Notes: a model not told the origin generated them from the letters alone. A DNA stretch of 16,318 nt from an uncultured Eubacteriales bacterium (GCA_934636435.1 CAKUAQ010000041.1:1-16318); one strand, 5' to 3'. Shown: positions 1 to 6,397, numbered from the stretch's first letter. Numbers and translations: made by a program.

Positions 1-60
1 CGGGACTATAACTGGTTTTCCATGTCGGTCGATTGGCTGGCCGATAGATTCGGGTTATAA
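1..60 (+). CDS. 3' end of an unidentified rightward gene (partial)
   Basis: Frame 1 is open from the first base to a TAA at 58-60 and encodes the last 19 residues of a protein, RDYNWFSMSVDWLADRFGL. The stop lies 3-4 nt before a strong hairpin at 64-103 that would suit as its terminator, and the gene would converge on the AraC regulator at 110-892. Codon choice resembles the neighbouring genes. The fragment is too short to assign a family, and a 60-base open frame can occur by chance. The call rests mainly on the stop-terminator arrangement. Confidence 0.5.
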   Translation, partial: RDYNWFSMSVDWLADRFGL

Positions 61-63
61 ACA

Positions 64-103
64 GCACCGGGGTGCGGTCGTTTGCAGGACCGCACCCCGG
101 TGT
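64..103. terminator. Bidirectional terminator hairpin between convergent genes
   Basis: A perfect 15-bp inverted repeat (65-79 against 88-102, left arm caccggggtgcggtc) has an 8-nt loop, and a G-T wobble at 64/103 extends it. It sits between the stop of the rightward fragment (60) and the leftward AraC stop (110-112). The flanking T-tracts are weak on both sides (tatctattattt rightward, gtttataa leftward). Stem strength and placement are the main evidence. Confidence 0.8.
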
Positions 104-109
104 TATCTA

Positions 110-892
110 TTATTTGTTTGCCTTTCGATAGTGCTTTGGCGTGTGATCGGTAGTCCGTTTGAATTGCCGGCAGAAGTGTTCTACGTTCTCGTATCCGCAC
201 GCATAGGCGATGTCGCTGATGCTCAGCTCGGTATTGACAAGCAACAGCTTGGCTTTCTCCATTCTGGTTCGGATCACATCCTGCACAAAGGAGATCCCGA
301 AGTTCTTCTTATAGAGCGATTGGAAATAAGATCCGCTCATATGCACCGATCGAGCGGCTTCGGTGACGGACGGAGCGTTCTGCGGGTTGCTGTACATTTC
401 CGCTCGGAGATTGATCAGGGAAAGGGCTTGCGTACCGGCGGAAGACTTTGCATTTTGCGTATACTCCTTGGCTTCGGTCAACAGCGTCAGGAGCAACAGA
501 CTGAGCTTATCGGCTCTATGTGTGCTTTCGGCATAGAATTCCATTGCCATCAGCTCAAACAGAAAGGCCACCTTTCCGTCTGCTGCCCGGGGGAGCAACC
601 GGTGCAGCTTTATCCCTTGCAGCAGAGCGGCATCGGCCGGCGTCTCCGGTTCAAAGCGGATATAGTCGTGCACAAATTCACAATCGCCGCAATAGTATTC
701 CTGTCGCTGGGCTTTTTCAAAGATCCCCCAGTGCATTGGCTGTGTATCCTGATATCCCGCGTCGGTATACACGGTGCAGGGACATCGGAACAGGACAAGA
801 AGATAATCGTCGGTACCGTTTTCGATACAAAAATGAAAGTGCTTGCCGCAATTACAGTTGGTTCTGACTGCGTTAACCCTCATATGTTGCAT
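110..892 (-). CDS. AraC-family transcriptional regulator (260 aa), cysteine-rich N-terminus
   Basis: The C-terminal 100 or so residues form the two helix-turn-helix motifs of the AraC/XylS DNA-binding domain. The first spans VTEAARSVHMSGSYFQSLYK and the second is centred on ISDIAYACGYENVEHFCRQF, followed by the family ending TPKHYRK. The first 140 or so residues are a divergent ligand-sensing region with no clear cupin motif. It has an unusual density of cysteines: C13, C15, C22, C37, C39, C68 and C71. Length is normal for the family. The ATG at 890-892 has a GGAG at 904-907, 11 nt upstream; a second ATG at 881-883 is an alternative. The gene is divergent from the SGNH/dockerin unit, so it is the likely local activator of that unit (inference). 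Confidence 0.93.
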   Translation of the reverse strand: MQHMRVNAVRTNCNCGKHFHFCIENGTDDYLLVLFRCPCTVYTDAGYQDTQPMHWGIFEKAQRQEYYCGDCEFVHDYIRFEPETPADAALLQGIKLHRLLPRAADGKVAFLFELMAMEFYAESTHRADKLSLLLLTLLTEAKEYTQNAKSSAGTQALSLINLRAEMYSNPQNAPSVTEAARSVHMSGSYFQSLYKKNFGISFVQDVIRTRMEKAKLLLVNTELSISDIAYACGYENVEHFCRQFKRTTDHTPKHYRKANK

Positions 893-921
893 ACACCACC
901 ATTGCTCCAGAAATCACTCAC

Positions 922-949
922 ATCATACCATAATGGGTCGAAAAATCAA
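922..949 (-). promoter_or_regulatory. Sigma-A promoter of the leftward AraC gene
   Basis: Read on the minus strand, a TTGATT -35 box (944-949) is followed 16 nt later by an extended -10, TGG-TATGAT (TATGAT at 922-927). Transcription would start near 915, giving a leader of about 23 nt before the ATG at 892. An inverted repeat overlaps the upstream edge of the -35 box. Confidence 0.65.
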
Positions 950-966
950 TAGCCGTTTTTGGCTAT
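949..966. promoter_or_regulatory. Inverted repeat ATAGCC-N6-GGCTAT, candidate autoregulatory operator
   Basis: ATAGCC (949-954) and GGCTAT (961-966) form a 6-bp inverted repeat with a 6-nt gap, touching the -35 of the leftward AraC promoter. The half-site core GGCTA is the same as the element found 21 nt upstream of the -35 boxes at 1060 and 6319. A regulator bound here could block its own promoter (inference). Confidence 0.4.
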
Positions 967-1038
967 CAACTGTTGGACAGACAGGCGTTCAATACGGAAG
1001 GCAGGGATAGCATTGCTTTACAGATTCGATACTTTTTT

Positions 1039-1068
1039 GGCTGACATATACCGGAAAATGGCTACATT
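1039..1068 (+). promoter_or_regulatory. Tandem activator half-sites upstream of the SGNH/dockerin promoter
   Basis: GGCTGACAT (1039-1047) and GGCTACATT (1060-1068) are direct repeats exactly 21 nt apart, each preceded by an A or T tract. The second begins exactly 21 nt before the -35 box at 1081. This two-helical-turn phasing is typical of AraC-family direct-repeat sites. The same arrangement recurs upstream of the gene at 6398. The identity of the bound regulator is inferred from neighbourhood only. Confidence 0.55.
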
Positions 1069-1080
1069 GTTTAGAATTCG

Positions 1081-1110
1081 TTGACTTTCAAATTCCCTAT
1101 ATGGTATATT
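1081..1110 (+). promoter_or_regulatory. Sigma-A promoter of the SGNH/dockerin unit
   Basis: A TTGACT -35 box (1081-1086), an 18-nt spacer and a TATATT -10 box (1105-1110) predict a start near 1117. This rules out the in-frame ATG at 1101, which lies inside the promoter, and disfavours ATG 1134, whose AGGAG (1116-1120) would sit at the extreme 5' end of the transcript. Confidence 0.7.
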
Positions 1111-1154
1111 CGCACAGGAGACTATTAGCAGACATGAAAGGATCGTATATCTGT

Positions 1155-1886
1155 ATGACTATTCAGGAAAAACTGAATATGGACTATGACGGGTTGAATG
1201 AGAACGGCCCTATCACCATTGTAGCACTGGGGGACAGCGTGACCCACGGCGCGGTGGGGTTGGACGAGATCAACTACGAAACGGTGTATTGGAATCGACT
1301 GCGGCGGAAGATCAATGCACTGCGGAATTATGTGCCGGTGAACGTAATCAACGCCGGGATCGGCGGCACGACGGCGATGCGGTCGCTGCCCCGTTTGGAG
1401 CGGGATGTGTTTTCCTATCATCCGGATCTGGTGATCCTCTGCTTCGGGCTGAACGATGTTTGCTTCTCGTTCGAGGAATATACGCAGGCGCTGGCGCAGA
1501 TGTTTGACGCCTGCAACGAGCGGCATATACCCGCCATATTTATGACCCCCAATATGCTGAATACCTATGTGACGGAGGATACGCCGGAGGAGCTGCGGGG
1601 ATTTGCGGCGGATACCGCCCGGCTGCAAAACGACGGGACGATGGATCGGTATATGCAGGCGGCCTGCCGGGTGGCGCAGGAGAGGGGTATCCCCGTGTGC
1701 GACTGCTATGCGCTGTGGAAAAAGCGCAGTGAAACCGAGGATACCACCCGGTTGCTGGCGAACGGCATCAACCATCCTCTGGCGGAGATGCATGAGTTGT
1801 TTGCGGATGCGCTGTTCCGCCAGCTGTTCCCGGGTGCCGTTTCTGCCGCTCCGGCGGAATCGACCCTGTGCCGGGAGGCGCAATGA
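1155..1886 (+). CDS. SGNH/GDSL-family esterase or acylhydrolase, cytoplasmic (243 aa)
   Basis: The SGNH hydrolase blocks are present: block I GDSVTHG with nucleophile Ser28, block II around INAGIGGTT (Gly68/Gly70), block III GLND with Asn100, and block V NGINHP with His207. Members remove acyl groups, often acetyl esters, from carbohydrates or lipids. The usual DxxH of block V reads GINH here, so the Asp partner is missing at its usual place, a variation seen in some of these enzymes. No signal peptide or membrane segment is visible, so it should act in the cytoplasm on an imported substrate. ATG 1155 was chosen because AAAGGA lies at 1137-1142 and the mapped promoter excludes 1101; ATG 1134 is possible. 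It is co-transcribed with the dockerin protein 49 nt downstream. The exact substrate is unknown. Confidence 0.88.
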   Translation: MTIQEKLNMDYDGLNENGPITIVALGDSVTHGAVGLDEINYETVYWNRLRRKINALRNYVPVNVINAGIGGTTAMRSLPRLERDVFSYHPDLVILCFGLNDVCFSFEEYTQALAQMFDACNERHIPAIFMTPNMLNTYVTEDTPEELRGFAADTARLQNDGTMDRYMQAACRVAQERGIPVCDCYALWKKRSETEDTTRLLANGINHPLAEMHELFADALFRQLFPGAVSAAPAESTLCREAQ

Positions 1887-1935
1887 TCGTGGATGAATGC
1901 GAAAGCATTGAATAAATTTGAAAGGAAGATGTGTT

Positions 1936-4329
1936 TTGAAAAGCAAAAAGTTTCTGGCGCTTTTGACCTCGCTCGCATTGATCGCAGGACTGTTTGCGGC
2001 AATGCCGTTCTCCGCGAGCGCCGCCAATAACATTGCCGATGAGTGGAAGGCACTGAACGAGGGAGGAGAGCTGATCACAAACGGTACGCCCGGCGAGGGG
2101 TACGATTCCCGAATCTCTGCCAACTCCAACGGCAAATATACGCCGGTGACGAAAAAGGCGTATGATCTGAAGGAGACTACCTTTGTCCTGGCGAATGTCA
2201 GCATTGCCAGCGATTGGGCGAACCTGGTCTTTGCCAAAACTCCGTCCGGCGGCTTGACCAAGACCGATACCGCCAACGGGACGCTGTCTCTCCTGATGCG
2301 GCTCGAGGGGAACAACCTCAAATTGACAACATGGACAGGCGAAGGGGCTTTCGCTACCGTGCCGAAGGCGGACAAGTACGAGTTTGGCATTGTGACGGCT
2401 GGCGGGATGACCCGTCTGCGTATCAACGACACCTATGTGGACACGGATTTTTGTGCCAATGCCGGAGAAAGCTATATTTCTCTTTTTGCGGTCAACAGCA
2501 TTACCGCCGACGTGAAGCTGGTGAGCAACGACACCCTGCGCAATGAGTGGCTGCGGTTCGGCGGCAACTCCGGCGGTACCAAAGCGCTCTATTCCAAGGT
2601 GGAAGCTGATGCCTCCGGAAAAGCTCATTTGTCCGTCAATTCGGATATGGGCGCATCCACTATGGCACGGTTCAATCTGCTGGAGAATACGCTGGTGCTC
2701 ACGGATTATACATTCAGCGGCAGCTGGTTCAATATTGCTTTCGGTACCGAGCGTGCGGTCAGCCTTAATTTGGGTTCTGATGTCTTTGGCTTTATTGTCA
2801 ATCCCGGTAAACAGGTGTGGACGGCGAACGGTAGCCACAACACCGGGGCGCATACGGCGGGTACCTATAAGATCGGATTTGCTAAGGTAGGCAGTGAGTA
2901 TCGGCTGTATATCAACGATATCATTTGGACCGGCGATGATGTCACCGCTTTCTGCGAGAGCGGCGCTGTGGAATCCTGCTATGTTTCCACCTATGCGGCC
3001 GGTGGTCTGACCGCCGATTTTGCGGTGGTGGACAACACCGCACTGGGCGACTGGATTCCGACCAATGGTACGATGAACCGCAATGTGGATGATGACACCA
3101 CCGATACCCGCCGTTTTGTATGGGCGGGATTGGGAGTGGCAACCCGCGGCGCCCATGATATGACGCAGGAAAAGCTCGTCCTGAAGAACACGGCGGTGGC
3201 GGCGAATGCAGACCACTGGAATTCTGTCACCTTTGCTGTTGACAAGTCCAGCGGCTTTACGAGCACGGCTACCGGCTCCGTGTGTATCTTCATGGTTCCG
3301 ACGGTCACGGATGGCGTGATCACGGAGATGCGAATCGTCAATTTTAATAACAATTGGGATTGGCTCGGTGCCGTACCGGCAGCCAGCGATTATGTGTTCC
3401 GGTTTGTCGGCGTGGCGGACGACAGCGGCAGCGTGCGGTATCAGCTCGAGGTGAACGGTATCCGGTTTGATCGGGGTGTGTTCTCTTCGTTCTGCACAGA
3501 TGGCTACGCCAAGAAGTGTTATGTGACGCTTTCGACCGCAAATTCCTTCAAGGCAACTCCGGAGTTTGTTGCCCCTACTTGGGAGACGGTCAAGCAAAAG
3601 CAGTACGGCGCTCCGGTATTCTCGGCAGGGGAGAACGGTAGCTGCGATGCGGTGATCATGCGCAGCAGCTACATTCGGGAGAAGAATACCTTTGCTATGA
3701 ATCAGTTCACTTTCAAGGTCAATAGCTTTACACTGCCGACGGATGCATTGACTCCCAATGCCGACGATAATCCTAATGACTACGGCTGCTCGATGGCGAT
3801 CGTGCTGGCGAAGAATCCGCAAGTTGTGGAATCGGTGGTGGCTACTTCGGAGCAGCTCACCTTTGCGGTGCGGAAGCTGACCGATAACAAGGGCATCTCG
3901 GTGCATGTGGTCAATGCCGGCGGCGGCTGGGAATCCCTGGGTGCGATCGATTATGCCGAAACCTACACCTTTGACGTGGTACGCTCCGTTGCAGGGAACT
4001 ATCTGCTGCGGGTGAACGGCACCGTTCTGAGCGCCAACAACGCGATCAACACGTTCTTCGCCGGTGGTGCGCAGAATACCTATGTGCTGGCGGGGTCGCA
4101 TAAGACCACGGTTACCGCCAACTTGAAAGCTGAGTCGACGGCGGCGGCGCTGGGGGATGTGAACGGCGATAAAGATTTCGATATCCGGGATCTGGTCGGC
4201 GTTTCCGAGACGACCGCGTATGGCTACTCGGCCGATTGCAACGGCGACGGCACAGTGGACGATGAGGACACGGCGCAGCTGCGGCAGTATCTGCTGGGCG
4301 TTGACGGCGCTTACCTTGGTTGGTCCTGA
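1936..4329 (+). CDS. Secreted four-module protein with C-terminal type I dockerin (797 aa)
   Basis: The start is TTG 1936, preceded by AAAGGAAG at 1921-1928 with 7-nt spacing; an in-frame TTG at 1918 lacks a ribosome binding site. A signal peptide (KSKK, hydrophobic core, cleavage near SASA at residues 26-29) is followed by four tandem modules of about 170 residues. The module boundaries are marked by Trp37, Trp205, Trp373 and Trp549. Each module has a beta-hairpin signature such as ADKYEFGIV...LRIND or ASDYVFRFV...LEVNG, resembling concanavalin-like sandwich domains. Residues 741-788 are a dockerin with two complete calcium loops (D741/N743/D745/D752 and D767/N769/D771/D778) and a final RQYLLG. 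No catalytic motif was recognised, so binding or scaffolding of a glycan is the likely role. The dockerin implies attachment to a cohesin not present in this window. Confidence 0.9.
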   Translation: MKSKKFLALLTSLALIAGLFAAMPFSASAANNIADEWKALNEGGELITNGTPGEGYDSRISANSNGKYTPVTKKAYDLKETTFVLANVSIASDWANLVFAKTPSGGLTKTDTANGTLSLLMRLEGNNLKLTTWTGEGAFATVPKADKYEFGIVTAGGMTRLRINDTYVDTDFCANAGESYISLFAVNSITADVKLVSNDTLRNEWLRFGGNSGGTKALYSKVEADASGKAHLSVNSDMGASTMARFNLLENTLVLTDYTFSGSWFNIAFGTERAVSLNLGSDVFGFIVNPGKQVWTANGSHNTGAHTAGTYKIGFAKVGSEYRLYINDIIWTGDDVTAFCESGAVESCYVSTYAAGGLTADFAVVDNTALGDWIPTNGTMNRNVDDDTTDTRRFVWAGLGVATRGAHDMTQEKLVLKNTAVAANADHWNSVTFAVDKSSGFTSTATGSVCIFMVPTVTDGVITEMRIVNFNNNWDWLGAVPAASDYVFRFVGVADDSGSVRYQLEVNGIRFDRGVFSSFCTDGYAKKCYVTLSTANSFKATPEFVAPTWETVKQKQYGAPVFSAGENGSCDAVIMRSSYIREKNTFAMNQFTFKVNSFTLPTDALTPNADDNPNDYGCSMAIVLAKNPQVVESVVATSEQLTFAVRKLTDNKGISVHVVNAGGGWESLGAIDYAETYTFDVVRSVAGNYLLRVNGTVLSANNAINTFFAGGAQNTYVLAGSHKTTVTANLKAESTAAALGDVNGDKDFDIRDLVGVSETTAYGYSADCNGDGTVDDEDTAQLRQYLLGVDGAYLGWS
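2038..4140 (+). repeat. Four tandem protein modules of about 170 aa (type A) in the dockerin protein
   Basis: Module starts are near 2038, 2545, 3049 and 3577. The boundary tryptophans are spaced 168, 168 and 176 residues apart. Shared features are an aromatic-rich first third and an LGAV/LGAI turn (modules 3 and 4). A Y-x-[FLI]-x-x-V strand follows, then L-x-[VI]-N-[GD], a short segment usually holding F-C, and a closing beta strand before the next Trp. Sequence identity between copies is low, so these are old duplications visible at the protein level only. Confidence 0.75.
4156..4299 (+). other. Type I dockerin domain coding segment
   Basis: Residues 741-788 of the protein starting at 1936 contain the duplicated F-hand calcium loops DVNGDKDFDIRD and DCNGDGTVDDED, the second followed by QLRQYLLG. 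All calcium-coordinating positions (1, 3, 5, 12) are Asp/Asn in both loops. The cohesin-recognition positions 10 and 11 read Ile-Arg and Asp-Glu. These differ from the Ser-Thr type pair of the classic clostridial cellulosome, so the partner specificity is probably different. Confidence 0.88.
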
Positions 4330-4357
4330 TCGAATATAGTTATAAGACAATGGAAAA

Positions 4358-4399
4358 CACTCCGCCGCACGGAATATCCGTGCGGCGGAGTGACTTTTT
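4358..4399. terminator. Strong rho-independent terminator, probably bidirectional
   Basis: A perfect 15-bp stem (4358-4372, left arm cactccgccgcacgg, against 4378-4392) has a 5-nt loop aatat and is followed on the plus strand by ac and five T (4395-4399). On the minus strand the stem is followed by TTTT (from aaaa at 4354-4357). It separates the convergent dockerin gene (stop 4329) and AraC gene (stop 4413) and serves both. Confidence 0.93.
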
Positions 4400-4412
4400 G
4401 TATGGTGTCGAT

Positions 4413-5204
4413 TTAGTTGTGGTAGTTATAGGTTTCTATGTTGGTGTCGGTGGAGTTCCGGTATTGCGTGGGGGTGATGTTCAGCACGGATTTGAAAGCG
4501 GAAATGAACCGGGTTTGATTGCTGAATCCGCATTCTGAGGCGATCTCCTTGACCGTTTTCGACGTGTTGCGTAACAGCTGCATGGCGTGGTTCAAGCGTT
4601 GGTTGGTGATATACTGGTTGATGGTCGCTCCGAACTCCTGCTTGAACAGGTGCCGGAACCGATGATAGCTGTATCCCAGAGAATTAGCCAGCTGTTCGGT
4701 GTTGATCTCCGTATAGAAATTCTCCTGAATAAATGAGATGGCATACCGAAGCGTGTCGGAGGTGCTGCCGCCCCGAGTGCCAGAATACTGCTTACGCAGC
4801 AGGAAAAAGATCATGAGCTTTTGGCATTCCGCCAATATGGTGTCATAATTCTCCCGCAGCTCCGAAAATTCGTTCTCCATCTTGAGCAGCAGTTCCAGGA
4901 ATCGACCGTCCGGATCCTCAAAGGTGCCGGATCTGATCGACCCTAAAAAGTCGTTGTAGTAAAACCCCACATAGATCACATGCGCGTAGTCGCCGGTTTG
5001 AGAATGGTGCGTGTAGGGCTTGGTAACGGAAAACGTGTGCTGTCGAAAGGAATGCTTGGCACCGTTGATATCCAACATTCCTTCGCCGTCGATGAAATAA
5101 CACAGCTCGTAGCAATGATGGGTGTGGTCGCAAACGGTACTGTCCGCGCCGGATAGCTCCTTGTGCTGCAAAAACTCGGTGTGCGTCACCAGATTATCGC
5201 TCAT
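4413..5204 (-). CDS. AraC-family regulator with cupin-type sensor (263 aa), second gene of pair
   Basis: The N-terminal 90 or so residues carry the cupin sugar-sensing pattern, with HTHHCYELCYFIDGEG followed by a later strand VTKPYTHHSQTG. The C-terminal region from about residue 150 is an AraC domain with helix-turn-helix motifs INTEQLANSLGYSYHRFRHL and VKEIASECGFSNQTRFISAF, ending ITPTQYR. Length is typical. The start codon overlaps the stop of the upstream AraC gene (ATGA at 5201-5204) and has GGAGG about 12 nt upstream, so translation is probably coupled. The pair is divergent from the large operon starting at 6398 and is its likely regulator. The inducer is unknown. Confidence 0.94.
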   Translation of the reverse strand: MSDNLVTHTEFLQHKELSGADSTVCDHTHHCYELCYFIDGEGMLDINGAKHSFRQHTFSVTKPYTHHSQTGDYAHVIYVGFYYNDFLGSIRSGTFEDPDGRFLELLLKMENEFSELRENYDTILAECQKLMIFFLLRKQYSGTRGGSTSDTLRYAISFIQENFYTEINTEQLANSLGYSYHRFRHLFKQEFGATINQYITNQRLNHAMQLLRNTSKTVKEIASECGFSNQTRFISAFKSVLNITPTQYRNSTDTNIETYNYHN

Positions 5205-5986
5205 GAGGTTTGTCTGTCCTCCCTATGCATAGATTCCCGATACTGGGTCGGGGTGATACCGTAGGCCTTGGTGAAATAGCTGTTCAGCCGCGCCACGGAT
5301 GGGAAACCGCATTTTTCCGCTATCGTTTTGAGAGGGCAGTCGCTGGTCGTCAGCAGGCGGCGTGCCTCTTCGAGACGGATATTGGCGAGATACTGCTTGG
5401 GAGCGCAGCCGAAATGCTGCTTAAAAGCGTGCCGCAGATGATTGTAGCTGTATCCGAGGGTCTCAAACAGGGAGACGATATCCACATTGGCGGAATAATG
5501 CTGCTCCAGATAGGAGGAAACGTATTTAAGCTGCTGGCTGACGCCGTCTGTGTCCGACCGACGAACATTGCTTGTCGTATATCGTTGGAGCAGCAGTACG
5601 ATAATCTTATAGTAAGAGCAGATGCATTTATCGCTGTACGGCAGGTGTTCGGACAGCTCTCGCCGGATGCATTCCAGCATACCGAGGATATCCGAATTCC
5701 GATCCATGTAAATGTCGGCAGAGGTTACCCCATCGTGCATGGGATCGTATTCAAAGCCGAAGGTGACGATCTGCGCCTGACAGCTCAGTGCGGTGTATTC
5801 GGTATCCGGGGCGATGAGCGTAAAACTGCCCTGCTCGATGACCAGTGTGTTTCCGCCGCACATCAATCGGGCGCATCCGCTTTTACAGTACAGCAGAATG
5901 CAGCAGTGGTGAAAGAATTTTCTGGGACAGACATCCTGTGACAGCTTGCCGGCCGAAATGAACAGAGGCGATTCGTTATTCGTCAT
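5201..5986 (-). CDS. AraC-family regulator with cupin-type sensor (261 aa), first gene of pair
   Basis: The N-terminal region is a cupin-like sensor, with strands CILLYCKSGCARLMCGG and LVIEQGSFTLIAPDTEY. The C-terminal 105 or so residues form the AraC DNA-binding domain with VDIVSLFETLGYSYNHLRHA and PLKTIAEKCGFPSVARLNSY, ending ITPTQYRE. It shares architecture and several sequence stretches (ETLGYSYNHLRHAFKQHFG against NSLGYSYHRFRHLFKQEFG) with the next gene, which suggests a tandem duplication. The ATG at 5984-5986 has GGAG at 5996-5999, 9 nt upstream. It is transcribed from the promoter at 6051-6079 with the downstream AraC gene. The two proteins could heterodimerise or respond to different ligands (inference). 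Confidence 0.94.
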   Translation of the reverse strand: MTNNESPLFISAGKLSQDVCPRKFFHHCCILLYCKSGCARLMCGGNTLVIEQGSFTLIAPDTEYTALSCQAQIVTFGFEYDPMHDGVTSADIYMDRNSDILGMLECIRRELSEHLPYSDKCICSYYKIIVLLLQRYTTSNVRRSDTDGVSQQLKYVSSYLEQHYSANVDIVSLFETLGYSYNHLRHAFKQHFGCAPKQYLANIRLEEARRLLTTSDCPLKTIAEKCGFPSVARLNSYFTKAYGITPTQYRESMHREDRQTS

Positions 5987-6050
5987 AGGGCGATTCTCCG
6001 ATTCTCATATTTGCAAAAGTGGCAGACAAAGGGGATGCTTCTTTTCTACT

Positions 6051-6079
6051 ATTATACATTGTCACCGATGCATCTTCAA
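6051..6079 (-). promoter_or_regulatory. Sigma-A promoter of the twin AraC operon
   Basis: On the minus strand, TTGAAG (6074-6079), a 17-nt spacer and a perfect TATAAT (6051-6056) with an upstream TG give an extended -10 promoter. The start would be near 6044, leaving a leader of about 58 nt before ATG 5986. Confidence 0.75.
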
Positions 6080-6103
6080 GAAGTAAGGCCAAAAATGTTG
6101 GTT

Positions 6104-6150
6104 CAAAAATGGTTGAATTGTGTGTAATTATATTCGATTTTGGCTACGAA
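6104..6150 (+). promoter_or_regulatory. Distal copy of the activator site, with a 31-nt half-site spacing
   Basis: CAAAAATGGTTGAATTG at 6104-6120 matches 6291-6307 at 16 of 17 positions, and ATTTTGGCTA follows with its GG at 6142. The distance between the GG of the two half-sites is 31 nt here against 21 nt in the proximal copy, a difference of about one helical turn. It lies 25 nt upstream of the leftward -35 box and may serve that promoter, looping, or both. Confidence 0.45.
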
Positions 6151-6290
6151 AGGAATTTTATCAGTCGGGAACAGTTCTATGACCCCGCATTTTCGAGAAT
6201 TTTCGTGGAAAATATTGACAAATGTGTACAGATACAGCGAATTTCAGTGGTGCAAATTAAATAATACCGTCCAACTATCGGAGAACCGTA

Positions 6291-6327
6291 CAAAAATGGT
6301 TGAGTTGTGCGGTATTTTGGCTAATGT
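6291..6327 (+). promoter_or_regulatory. Tandem activator half-sites upstream of the beta-helix operon
   Basis: GGTTGAGTT (GG at 6298) and GGCTAATGT (GG at 6319) are 21 nt apart, and the second starts 21 nt before the -35 at 6340. All three spacings equal those at 1039, 1060 and 1081 in front of the SGNH gene. This supports binding by one AraC-type activator at both promoters (inference). Confidence 0.55.
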
Positions 6328-6339
6328 CTCATGGATTGC

Positions 6340-6368
6340 TTGATTTTGATCCGCCTGTTCGTTAGAAT
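6340..6368 (+). promoter_or_regulatory. Sigma-A promoter of the beta-helix / modular protein / SBP operon
   Basis: TTGATT (6340-6345), a 17-nt spacer and TAGAAT (6363-6368) predict a start near 6375, about 23 nt before ATG 6398. No other convincing promoter or terminator appears before the window end, so the four downstream genes are probably one transcript. Confidence 0.7.
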
Positions 6369-6397
6369 TGAAACATGAATACAGGAGGGTAAGTTGT

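Larger units (their letters stand above)
5987..6397. other. Divergent intergenic regulatory region, AT-rich, no gene
   Basis: This 411-base gap is clearly richer in A and T than the flanking genes. It holds the leftward AraC promoter (6051-6079) and two copies of a CAAAAATGGTTGA-containing site (6104-6120 and 6291-6307), each followed by TTTTGGCTA. It also holds a small inverted repeat attttc-gtg-gaaaat (6199-6213) and the rightward promoter (6340-6368). Short open frames such as 6019-6264 have no ribosome binding site and cut across these signals, so they were not called. Confidence 0.7.

Noticed and set aside
131..952. 273-codon open frame on the plus strand
   Set aside because: It is opposite a clear AraC regulator and crosses that gene's promoter. 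No family features.
1896..1909. Small hairpin AATGC-GAAA-GCATT between the SGNH and dockerin genes
   Set aside because: Only five base pairs with a stable tetraloop and no T-run. It may influence the transcript slightly but is too weak to call as a terminator.
1768..4350. 860-codon open frame on the minus strand
   Set aside because: It lies opposite the SGNH and dockerin genes, runs through the downstream terminator side, and its translation is low-complexity, rich in Arg, His and Ile with no domain. The plus strand has a signal peptide, repeats and a dockerin, so the minus frame is a shadow of G/C-ending codons.
5210..5941. 243-codon open frame on the plus strand
   Set aside because: It is antisense to an AraC gene with intact helix-turn-helix motifs. 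No ribosome binding site.
6215..6220. Perfect TTGACA as a possible extra rightward -35
   Set aside because: No -10-like hexamer lies 16-19 nt downstream (cgaatt at best), so it is not called as a promoter.
6019..6264. 81-codon open frame in the divergent intergenic region
   Set aside because: It starts without a ribosome binding site, overlaps the leftward promoter and the distal operator copy, and its composition is that of AT-rich regulatory DNA.
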